Of a stretch of 64,000 nucleotides of DNA, positions 53,508-64,000 are shown piece after piece. The notes below the pieces were generated by a model. That model was given only the letters and a program-made list of their open reading frames with translations, had not been told where the DNA came from and did not search any database. Every line of letters begins with the position of its first letter. Within the stretch, counting starts at the first letter, position 1. Both the position numbers and the translations under genes were made by a program. The DNA is from Mansonella perstans. Lineage: Eukaryota > Nematoda > Chromadorea > Rhabditida > Onchocercidae. Where the stretch lies: contig JBAMDO010000576.1 of NCBI GenBank assembly GCA_037074765.1, positions 62,001 to 126,000 of the forward strand. The letters run 5' to 3'.

Positions 53508-56500
53508 TCATTTCATGTCCAACAATATAACAATTTCCTCGTGCTCACACCGGAGTCTTAACTTCTTTTCTACTAGCGCATCCAACAATTTTTCATGCTC
53601 ACCAGCACCAACATCTTTGTAATCCATGATGAGTGACTTGGACCACGGACATTCAGTATACGCCAGGTAAAAGACCTTCAAAAAGCAGTATATGTTCAGC
53701 AATAAAGTATTTAAAAAATCATAATTAAAAAGATCATTTTAGATAGGTCAATGAGTGGCAAAAAAGAATAGGAATATTTTTACTGGCTGTTATGGGAAAC
53801 TCTGAGAATCTGATACTCACAGATTAGACGAATAATTTTGCAAAGAAACATCAATATTAGTTAAAAAAATGAATAAAAGAACCTCGCGTGCACGCAAAGT
53901 ATCTTTTCGTTCATTCTCGATAAGTAGTAATAAGCGCCAGAAAATATCATCACGGTGGTAGATACGCTCACTTGACTTTTTCACAGCTGCTCTAAGACGA
54001 TGCAGCTCAGGCGACTGGAAATCGTTCGTCTCTAGTAACATTCTATGTCGGAATAGTTCAAGATATACAGAACCAAAAGCAAGGCAATAATTTGCATGCC
54101 AATCTAGAAAAAAATTCAATCTAAACATATATGACGTTATTTAGTAGATGAATGGCTTGGTCATTTATTATATATATTAAATATTTTCATTTCACTAATT
54201 TGTTTGCTTCTGACAGTCTCTCAAAATTGAAAAAGAAGTAAGGAAAAAATTATATCCGAAATAAAAATTTTGAAAAACATAGAAGGAAGCAAATCTTTGC
54301 TCATGAGTAAAGCTCAAAGTGTGACAATAAAAGTTTCTTTCGATATGCTTAATGAAAAAACAAGAAAAAAATTAAAGGAAAATAAAAATGCTCAACATAT
54401 AAAAATGAAACTGGAAAGCAAACTAAAAAACAAATTAATTGAATTATTGAATTTTGTGTTGTGTATCCTAAAAAATTTGTCTGCCATAACCTAGTGAAAA
54501 AATCTGCACAAAAATTAAAATGACTATGAATGTCCATCTTCCTAATCAACATAAATGAATACAACACTGAAGCATAACTAACAGAACTGACAAATGTTGA
54601 CGCCTATTGTAAAATCATTTCCTTTAATTAACTTGATGTTCAGCTGCTGATGGTTCAAGCCGAAAATAAAATCATACCTTCCACATCATTTTCCAGAAAT
54701 CTTCTTAAATGTATAACACGTGTTCCTACAGCACAACAGTCTATATAGATCTTCAAAAATGATATTTCTGTCGGAAATTTTTGATGAGCCATAAGAGATG
54801 CTTCTACCAACAAACGTTTGGGCTCATGAGGATTGCTCGTGAGATGCATACGCAAAAGTTCCAAATATTTTTTCTATAATTTCAGCAGATTGTTTCTAAT
54901 ACGAAACTTACTAATGAAGAACATTCTAACAAATGAATACGTTAGAAGTAGTTAAGCTTCCCGAGAAAATGCTTCACTGATTATTTAACTGAATACGTAA
55001 TGTTATTGCCAGTTTTTCTCCGTTTAAAGATCGATTGTTTTAATTATCAGATCAAGTCAACATTACCTCAAGTTAAATAACAAAAGTAATTTTAATCTCA
55101 AGCATAACGAACCGTAAATCTACGTTGTGAATTATTCTTCATAATACCAGATAGGGTTGTATAACATTTCTTTAAATTGTATATTCTTCTGCTGTTATCA
55201 GCATAATAATATGCAAAAAGAAGAAACAGTGACGCCGCAAGATCAATTTTAGAGCCTTCCCATGTTTCCGTTGGAGATTTAGTCGTCAAGAGATTATGAA
55301 GACGAATGTTAACTTGCTTTTCAATTTTTTCAGCATCTGTTCTCTGAAATTACTATATAATATTAGAAAAAGTTTTAAAGTGAAAAAGCCCATACTTTAT
55401 GCAATAATTAATTCTACACCCACACATTCATAAAGATAAGTCCTAAATCTCAGTCCTAAATCTGGGATATTCATAAACTCAGTCCCCAGCATACTGCTTT
55501 TGGTTTTATCGGCACATCAAAGCATAATATTAGTATATCACGTCAATCTGCACAGTGCATCGAGTAAGTTAATTAAAGAATGACATTCAAATAAGCCTAT
55601 ATGCCTATTGTTAGTCCTAAAGAACAAATCGAAACCAAAATGTTCTAAGTACTCTAATTTTGAAAAAATATTTTAATTTTTCTCTTTTTCACAGCAAAAA
55701 TTACCACATCAACCACAGGCTTTCCATCACATATAAAACTCGCGATGAGGTGCCGCTTTTCGGTCTCGTCATCAGTTGCAGATATACACACAATAGCCAT
55801 ACGAAGTAACGAAATTGCTTGCGCCATATTAACTTCATTCCAGATATTCGCCACGAGGAATTTATTAGCACAAATTTTTGCTGCGTCTTTCTCTCCTAGC
55901 TCATACATCTAAACAAATCGGCACTAATCATCTAAATTTTTTCACTAAACAGACAATTGTATAACTCTTGCTCTCATGTTTTCTCTAACAATTGAAGCCT
56001 AATCAAAAATACATCCAAAAAACACACCTTTTCTGCAAATGTTGCCATCAGTGAAGTATTATGAACATTGTTATTTTTATTACACATATTTTTTGCTTCA
56101 TCCCGAAATTTCTTCAAACGTATTTTTTCGCTCAATTCATCATCCATTTTAAGGAAATTAAGATATCTAAATCAATTACTTACGATATCAGAGAACAAGT
56201 ATGGTTTGATATCGTTAATGAGTCACAGAAAAAATTTCAAACTTTCTCGAAAAGATTTTAACGATAGTGAGGTAGAACATTTCCACTATAAAATCTGAAT
56301 TTACCACTCATATTGTATAACCACCGTTACTTATGAAAAGAAATAAAGCATAAAGAACTATAATCGAATACAATTAATAGTAAGAGATAACCAATGGATA
56401 ACTCAGGTAAATAAAAGCTAAAAATTTAACACTGACGACAATGCCTTACAAAACGTACGTGAGAAGCTGTGATGACAGCAGTAAATCTCGTTCTTCTTGC

Positions 56501-59500
56501 ATATAATGGGAAGCTAGTTCGAAAAATCTGCTCACCGATTTCTCAAAATTTCTCAAGCGCAGGGAAAGATCAGGAAAAATGGCAAACTCATGCATAATAT
56601 TCGTTGGTAAAGCTGAGTCCTGAAAAGATGCAGCGAAAATTTTGAAATAATTTTGAAGAATATTATGTCGTTGAAAAGTCGAAGCTCCAATATATAAAGC
56701 CATTGTTTCTGCTTCATCAAGATTTAGAAGCTATTAAAAGAAGCATTAGTATGCTGTCATATATCGATTTTCATACGTGACATATTTTTTGACAGCAACT
56801 TAAAAAACGGAAACATAATAAATTGAGTATAATGACCCCGACAAAGGAATTGCAACTCATATTCCCATTATTGTGATGCTAAGATTTCATTTGGTACTTT
56901 GTTCAGGTTGTACCAATCAGATACTGCTTCCCAGTAACACCTATCATTCAAACAAATTTTAAGAAGTGAAACTGGAAAGAAAATCATGGCTACCAGTCCT
57001 TTAATGCTATGAAAAATTTATTGCACATATTCACATACCCGACCATATATCACTGCTCCAAATTCTTCCAGAATATCACAGAAAAGATTGAAAATAACGG
57101 GGTGACTGAGTATATACAACACATCCTCAACATCTTGAAACGTCACAACCCGTTCTCTGTCATCGAACTGTAACTATTACAAAATGAATCAAAGAAGCAA
57201 GGAATAAAAACTCTCCACTACTAAAATAATATTTAAATAATATTTAGGTGATGCGTACGGTTGCGCCTAAATCTCTGATTGGTCTCCACTGATACTGCAT
57301 GCGCAGACGTTCTATTTCTATCCAGACCCGATGACAACATAATTTTAAACCACTTGAGCCAACTCTGTTACATAATTCCGCCTCCTTTTTGTCATATTGC
57401 GACTGTTCTTCCTGACACAGCGATCGATCTGTTTTTATTGTTCCTTCTTTTATATGCACCATTGATCTGGCCCATCCTAAAGTTAAAAATAGATTCGGAT
57501 AAACGTCTTGACATCAATGAATATTAAATTTGAAAATGAAATAGAGTTAAAACTGATTTGAAAACCTTCCGCGTCTTCATCGCCAATACGCGCAATTCCA
57601 CTATCCCAGAAGGCCTCGAAAAGTTTCCGTCTATCTTCCAAACTCGCATTTTTAAACGATTCCGGAACGCATAAGTTAAATTCACAAATAGCTTGAGCCG
57701 TCCCAATTGCCTATAACATATACACATCACTTTTTAGAAAGCAAATAGTGACGTAATATTCTACTACCTTCCAACACTTCTCCCCCTTTTCCACTTTTTT
57801 AATAAACCAATTAAAGCAAAATATATAAAAATAAAAAATGAAAACCGCAGAAAATTGATTGGCCATGATAAATATTTATGAAAAAATCATTCATTGGAAG
57901 AAATGTAAACAGCAAAAATGCTCATGAGGTATTAAGTTACTTTTTCAGTATGTCCACATTTCAACAAAAGACGTATTCTGCGAAGGATCACCGATGCCAT
58001 AAACTGTTCAGTGTTTGGCAGAGCCTTGTGTGACAATAATTTACCACTACGAATTTCATCAAGTTTCTCCAAACATAATTTCATCTTCATACACTAAAAT
58101 ACCGGATTAAAAAATTTAAAAACCAAAAAGGCCAATTTGACAAAAGTTTTTCCAGAATCATCGGACAAACTTTGACAAAAGTTTTTCCAGAATCATCGGA
58201 CAAACCTGATTTGTAAGATTGAATCGTCTGGTGTCATTTTCCAAAAGATCAAGTATCCCTTTCCACATTTCCGGATCGTTGACATGTTTGAACTCCACCT
58301 TGATGTGTGATCATTAAGAGAATGTTGAATGTAATTATTATTAACGGAGCAGAGTTGCAGCAATTATTAAAGTAAAACAAATGCTGTTCAAAAATAAAAG
58401 ATATAACCAAAGCAAAAGTTAACATCTCTAATTTCGCGAATAAAGACATCCTCTTCCCACAAATGCATTCCAATTTTCAGCCGTTCCAGTTTGAGCTTCA
58501 CACTGTTGAAATTAAAAGAAATAGCCTGCAAGGGTAAATAAAAATAATGTCTGCCATTATATCAATGTTTCGAGAGAATACATTCAAATATGAAAGTATG
58601 TTATGCAGACATTTCTATCACATTTCAAAATAAAAAAAAAAAAAAAGAAAACGAGAAAAGATCTCTCTACGAACGCTTTTAAGTCAAAAAGAAAGATTCA
58701 TTTGGCATAAGTAAAATATTAGATCACAATGCTATCAATAAAGAGCAACAAAGATATAAAATAATCGATTACCTTGTCCAAGATGCTCATTTTTCGTTGT
58801 AAGAGCTCGCGATTCGTAAGTCGTTCATTTCTTGTCTTCTTAACTTCCAAATTGTCCTGAGCCAAAAATATTTCGTCCTTAAAAAATCACATCAGAATGA
58901 CTACTGTGGTATTTAAAATAATGCGAAAATGGCCAATTAAACAGAAACCAAATAACTAAAGAGAAAAGAGAAAAAATACAAACATAAGGATTCCCACCTG
59001 AACTGCCAAGAATTTCAGCCACAATTGAATATTACATCGATCTTTTCCTAGTTCCGCATTATACTTTCGACTTTTTACTTCTGGGGTTGCCTCAATCAAC
59101 GATCTTCCACCTTGAACTCCGCTACACTTTTCTAAGCTCAAATTTCCATTCTCGTCCTTAATTTTAAAAATGAAACTGAAAAAGCATGAAAAATTCAGAA
59201 ATTATAGATATATATTTAACAAAATTACCTTCAAATCATTCTCCGACAGAGCAAATGAGGACAATTCAATGTAATCTGTGAAAGGCTTTAATATTTTTTT
59301 TCTCCATAATCGTTCTGGTTCCTCTTTCCAGGCCTTCCTGACTTTATCGCTGAAGTATCTTCGGAAGTTATCTCTATTTTCCGAAATGCCAAAACGAAAC
59401 CTGCAAATACAAAACACAACAAGCATTTTCTGTTAAGAAAATGGGAAATCAACGAATTCAAGTAATTTCTAGCGAAAATGACTAAAATAATTGCAGCATA

Positions 59501-61180
59501 AGAAATAGAGAGAGGAAACTGCATAAATTCAGTTCAAATTCTCTTCCTTGTTCAGTATATTACTTAATGAATAAATAAATATGTTCCAGACGTAAAAATT
59601 ACCTAAAAATTACCTTTCAAGAGTCTCATTACCATCAAGAACTTTTTTCAATCGAAACTCATACTGTGCTACGTTACCCTTGTATAAAGATTCGTAGTAT
59701 GCATTAGAACGATCGCCTTTTAAATCCATTATCATGAACGAATTCGCGTTAGACTGATCGAACTCTGTCATAAAACTCCACTTATAATTTGCCTGAAAAA
59801 AAATTGTGACTACAACTGCACAATAATCTAATAACGCCAACTTTTACTTCTATAAATTAAGGATGATTCTGAATTACCAGTAAAAAAGACGTTTTGCCAG
59901 CTTTACTCATACATGTACCCAAAAATCGGTCATTTTCGATCTAGTCATAGCAAATTCGCCAACAAGTCTTTTAACAAAACAAATAAATCAAAAAATTACT
60001 TTTTTATTAGTTGAACTGATGACTACAATAAAGAATGCACTTAATGCAAACAACCTCAAGATTAAGACTAACACAGAGTATTTGTGGAACTGAAGGCCGC
60101 ATATTATATTTATTTCCGCTTGAACTCGAACTCCTACTGTCTTCCGATGAATCAGACGATGACTGAGAAGATGAGGACGATGAGGATGATGAAGAAGTGT
60201 GTCGTCTTCGTCGTTTCCTTCCCTTTTTTTTTGATGAATGTCTTGACTTTCTTTTATGTTTCCTACTAACAACAGATACAGTGTTTACAGGTATTTCAAT
60301 ATCACTTTCATCATCCGAAATAATGCTGACCATCTGCAAAAAACATCCAAAATAAAGAAACATTTAATTTTTACATATTATGCCTTCAAAACGAAAGGTT
60401 AACTGTTTACAAATTATCTGCGATTTAAATAAAGTAAGGAAGAAACTTTAAATAAAGTAAAACAACTATATATTTAAATAAAATAACTAGTTCTAGTTGA
60501 TACTTTTTATTCTTCTCTTTCTCCATTTTAACTTACTGATAATTTTCCCTCTCTTTATTCCTCTTTTACTTTCTTAAGAAACTTATTTAATTTAACCATG
60601 TCACTGATATAGTAAAAATAACAGAAATGAAGTCATTGGATAAGCGTAAAAATGATAAATTGTCCTTGTTATTCTACTTCATCCTTTCCTTTAACCATAA
60701 TTTCCCAAAAGTACCTAAGAATTAGACCTGTTTCAATATCGAATAAATGTGCTAGTCCATTCCCTGCTAGTATAATTTTCTCAAAAGAAATTATTTCACT
60801 AGATAATGCGTAGGCACTTGCAACATCTAGCTATATACCTACCTTATAGACCATTTATGAGAATAGGTCAAAATGTTAATTTGTTTAATCTGAACTACCT
60901 TTTCAATCACTTTGCCAAATTTTTTTTATTAATTTGCAAAAGACCAAAATAATGATACTTTGATGGAATGATGTGATAACATTTGCTCTCGTTCAGATTC
61001 TTTTTCTCGTTTCCTTTTTTCTTTTTTTTTTCTTTCATGATGTTCATGTCTTCGATGCTCGTTATCCCTATTTTTTTTCTTCGATCTCGAAGTAAAAGAA
61101 CCGTAACGACCACTGAAATCCTTCTCATCACTAGAAGGAGAATGACTTGAACGAACTTCTTGATGATATGCTGGAAACAT
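53508..61180 (-). CDS. nrde-2: NRDE2 homologue (nuclear RNAi / nuclear exosome regulator)
   Basis: NRDE2 is a nuclear HAT-repeat protein. In C. elegans NRDE-2 is needed for siRNA-guided silencing of nascent transcripts; in mammals it binds and restrains the exosome helicase MTR4. More than 15 exons are visible. Exon 1 (60959-61180) starts MFPAYHQEV and is Ser/Arg/Lys-rich. Exon 2 (about 60070-60333) has basic runs and a ten-Ser tract. The exon at about 59613-59792 holds DLKGDRSNAYYESLYKGNV, matching the conserved SLYRGD segment of the MTR4-interacting region. KSRKYNAELGKDRCNIQLW opens the helical repeats (about 59000-59157). The C-terminus has ECPWSKSLIMDY and VEKKLRLRCEHEEIVILL, matching the family's CPWAK and EKELRVRLPLEELELLL. 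The stop is at 53508. Middle exon borders are approximate. Confidence 0.88.
58133..58208 (-). repeat. Tandem duplication at a splice donor in nrde-2
   Basis: Two copies of an approximately 36-bp unit (GTTTGTCCGATGATTCTGG onward on the minus strand) follow the exon that ends LTNQ. Both begin with a GTTTGT donor, and only the one at the exon end is preceded by coding sequence. Confidence 0.75.
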
Positions 61181-61181
61181 C

Positions 61182-61192
61182 CTGTAAATACT
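61182..61192 (-). promoter_or_regulatory. Candidate SL trans-splice acceptor of nrde-2
   Basis: On the minus strand ATTTACAG is followed by one G and the start codon of MFPAYHQEV. An upstream in-frame ATG exists, but it would lie before this acceptor. Confidence 0.5.
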
Positions 61193-62551
61193 TGTAATAA
61201 CTAGCTTATTATTCATGACTTTTTGCACAGAGTTGTAAGAAGGAAAAGAAGAAAGAAGAGGTCATTAACGAAGAGGTCATCAGTTGATCATAAACTTAAA
61301 ATTTTCACTCAAAATATATAACTTTTCAATTGTTGCTAATGAAATACATCTTTCCTTTACCCTTCTTTTACGTTAGACAATGTATGCAATGGTTTGTCAA
61401 AAAATGTTTCATTTTATCAAATATAATTATTTTGATAGCTAACAATTAAAATGGATTGATTAAAATGTTAGAATGATCATGCTAATTCCTTCGAGTTATG
61501 ATTCCCTCAGATTCAGAATAGGCTTTCCCCAGTCGATTTCCTGCTTATGCAGACACGGTCCAACTGTAGTTACATCGATACATGAAGGCCTTTTTCGTTA
61601 CTAGATGACGGAGAATGGAGGCTTTTGAGGCTCTTCTTACTCCTGAAGTTAAGAGTGTTCATAGTAAGATCAGAGAAGAGTTAATATAAATTTGGCAATG
61701 ATCCTAAATAGGTTAACATAAATTTGGTAATGATGCCAAAAAACATGCAAGAATCATGTTCACACAGACTCATACGTGCATACACAAAAATCACACACAA
61801 AACCAGTTTGTTATGCCACAAAACCGTTCAGTGCCTACTAAAGAGTGCAAATCCGGTTTATACCGTTGTTCGCTTTAATTTGATCCGTTCGCATTGCACA
61901 AAAAAAATTACTTGGCTTAGCTTTACTACGTGCATTTTAATTTTTTTTGTTGGCTTAGTTTTACTATGTGCATTTTAATTTTTTTTGTTGGCTTAGTTTT
62001 ACTACGTGCATTTTAATTTTTGTTGGCTTAGTTTTACTACGTGCATTTTAATTTTTTTTGTTGGCTTAGCTTTACTACGTGCATTTTAATTTTTGTTGGC
62101 TTAGTTTTACTACGTGCATTTTAATTTTTTTTGTTGGCTTAGCTTTACTACGTGCATTTTAATTTTTGTTGGCTTAGTTTTACTACGTGCATTTTAATTT
62201 TTTTTGTTGGCTTAGCTTTACTACGTGCATTTTAATTTTTTTTGTTGGCTTAGCTTTACTACGTGCATTTTAATTTTTTTTGTTGGCTTAGCTTTATTAC
62301 ATGCATTTTAATTGAAATTTATTTCAGCGCTCATTTAAAATGTATGTTCGAATGTATTATTCTAATTATTAAGTGTGACATTTTTACTGAAAATAAAGTC
62401 ATTAAATGGTGGAAATTGATTAATAGAAGGAAGACATCAAACTATTTTAGCAAATTCATCCAAAGGAATTTTAAAATTGCTTAGTTTAGCAATTAAAGTT
62501 GTTGGGATTGAAATAAGTTTTGTTGTGAAAAATTATTGAAAATTAGGAATT
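61193..62551. other. Intergenic region
   Basis: This region separates nrde-2 from the next minus-strand gene. It holds the 36-42-bp tandem array described separately and otherwise AT-rich sequence. The open frames here run through the array and are not supported as genes. Confidence 0.5.
61908..62312. repeat. Tandem array, unit 36-42 bp, about ten copies
   Basis: The unit reads TTGGCTTAG(T/C)TTTACTACGTGCATTTTAATTTTT with a T-run of variable length, so periods alternate between about 36 and 42. The last copy has TTATTACATGC. It lies upstream of nrde-2 and downstream of the right-edge gene. Confidence 0.95.
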
Positions 62552-64000
62552 TTATTCTTTGAATTTTTGATGTCGCAACACTTGCGCAAGCAGCGCAATT
62601 GTCACACTTTCATTTACTGCTTGTGGCACCAAATTTTTCTGTAACATTTCATATTGCTTTGTGAGTAGATTGCTTCGTCGCATTTTCTTCAGTACCTATA
62701 CAATTGCAACATATTAAATTATTTTATAAAATTAAACTAAATTTTGCAAACAGTTTCATCCTTTAATTACATCTTCAAAAGTTCTTATCGATCGATTTTC
62801 TATCATTCTAATGAATAAATAAGTTCAGCAAATTAAGTGAAAAGAATCGTCGTCCTAGTATTGATGAGATCTAGAAAGTTAACTTTAAAATAGCGAACTT
62901 TTTCAAGAAGTTCTGTATTCAATGGTAAATCGCAAACTGTTTTCATTAAATTTTTAATAATTTCTCTTTCACTCATTGATGAGTTTTCATTCAACAACTT
63001 GTCAAACGCCTCCTAAAATAGCGAATGATAGAGTTGTGTTGAATAGCTCATTCCTCGTAGATTCAGTTTATTTGGATTCTAGTAAAAACTGCATTCAGTA
63101 TGCTATAAAAATGTTGCACATATGGAATATCATCATTTCATTGAAATACTTTATTTCTTTGTAATTTATGCTTCCGCAGCTAAAAATTGATTTACTTTTA
63201 ATGTTACCGCTTTTTCTTCTTCCATCCCATAAATTTCGAGAATCGCTCGAATTTGTGCAAGTCCCTCAACATATGATTGATTCTGTGACTCGTTTGTTTC
63301 ATTCTCTTCTGTATCAAGGCTAAAATTCAACGTAAAGGCGAAGTTTCAATGCTTATCATTTAATAGGCATATAAAATTATTTCTGATAAATTTCTTAATG
63401 AAAAAAATGAGCAGTTTGAAATTGGAACTGCAATTTGCAGATTAGAAATTTCAAAACAAATTTCAAAGCTTCAAAAAAAAAAAAAAAATTTCAGAAATTT
63501 TAAAACAAAATTATTACTATTTGTCAATCTTTGAATGAGACATCACTTCTGGTAGTAACGTAATTGTTGTATATTGAATACGAGCGCATGTTATGTTTTA
63601 TTAAGTCATCAAGTGTTGAACTGATGGTGTCTTTTCATTTCAAATTACAAAAAATTTCTCCGATAATTTAATAGAATGAATTTTGTTCAAAAAAAGGTAT
63701 TTACTTCGTATCAGAAGGAGAAGTGGTCACTGTCGTTTTTCTTTCATCCTTCACAGGTTTTAACTTCTGAATGCTTTGAAATAAGATAAAATAGGCTTGT
63801 ATTCCAAAAACATTTCTTAGCCATGAAAATGAATGAGATGGCTTATCAGAATCGGCTTACCCGGATGAATGAAAGTCAGAGATTCTAAAGGTTAAAGTAA
63901 AAAATATTAATCATACCTGTTTCAACTTCTTTCTCCTTCCTAGCTTTCCATCAGGAAACCTGAAACATTTTCAGTTAAGGTAGAGAGCATTGTAGTATCG
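62552..64000 (-). CDS. Unrecognised gene, 3' part (continues beyond the window)
   Basis: Six exon-like pieces join with good signals. The one nearest the edge (about 63930-63959) is basic (FPDGKLGRRKKLKQ). Then come about 63707-63775 (SIQKLKPVKDERKTTVTTS), 63210-63320 (ESQNQSYVEGLAQIRAILEIYGMEEEKA), 62870-63010 (AFDKLLNENSSMSEREIIKNLM, then LEKVRYFK) and the last, about 62552-62695 (VLKKMRRSNLLTKQYEMLQKN to HQKFKE and TAA). The second half is all-helical with a LEKVRYFK/LKKMRRS pattern that loosely recalls the TFIIS N-terminal-like or LEDGF integrase-binding domains. I cannot name the family with confidence. The 5' end is outside the window. Confidence 0.5.

Noticed and set aside
54270..54494. 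Plus-strand Lys/Glu-rich frame opposite nrde-2
   Set aside because: It lies in an AT-rich intron of nrde-2 on the other strand. Its composition follows from A-richness.

Overview
The window is AT-rich animal DNA with many short, GT-AG-spliced introns ending in TTTYAG. Every gene I could name is a conserved eukaryotic, metazoan-type gene. Several start codons sit 1-15 bases after a strong splice acceptor with no visible upstream exon, as expected for nematode spliced-leader trans-splicing. Together with an AGE-1-type PI3K and an NRDE-2 homologue this points to a nematode. The base composition and intron style suggest a filarial or other spirurid worm; that narrower placement is inference.

Layout from left to right. 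0.2-7.7 kb (+): class IA PI3-kinase catalytic subunit (age-1). 8.4-10.0 kb (-): NUS1, subunit of the dolichol-forming cis-prenyltransferase. 10.33-11.57 kb: a palindromic mobile element made of two LTRs in inverted orientation around a tRNA-Met-derived core, with a 5-bp target duplication. 11.8-12.3 kb (+): complex I subunit NDUFB3. 13.0-14.8 kb (+): an unrecognised multi-exon gene. 15.3-19.4 kb (-): carboxypeptidase Q-like secreted M28 peptidase. 21.6-23.8 kb (-): SDS22/PPP1R7. 24.2 kb (-): a small one-helix membrane protein. 26.0-27.4 kb (-): two small, poorly resolved charged-protein genes. 27.7-32.0 kb (+): SRP72. 34.4-38.2 kb (-): TBC1D20-type RAB GAP. 39.6-42.5 kb (+): ETHE1 persulfide dioxygenase. 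43.6-49.7 kb (+): XPF/ERCC4 nuclease. 51.1-52.5 kb (-): TVP23. 53.5-61.2 kb (-): NRDE2. 62.6-64.0 kb (-): the 3' part of an unrecognised gene that runs off the window.

The genes are mostly housekeeping and do not form one pathway. Two touch the secretory and glycosylation system (NUS1, SRP72) and two more act on ER-Golgi traffic (TBC1D20, TVP23). Three are mitochondrial or probably so (NDUFB3, ETHE1, the small membrane protein). NRDE2 and XPF act in the nucleus.

The non-coding part is rich in local tandem repeats. Arrays with periods of about 22, 24, 27, 38, 45, 56, 75 and 153 bp occur between genes and in introns. Several short duplications sit exactly on splice sites: three in xpf-1, one in nrde-2, and a duplicated signal-peptide exon in the carboxypeptidase gene. 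The most unusual object is the palindromic LTR-tRNA-LTR insertion. It looks like an aberrant reverse-transcription product that was integrated as if it were a normal element. Exon borders were read by eye from the sequence; those given to the base were checked against GT/AG and reading phase, and those marked 'about' were not.
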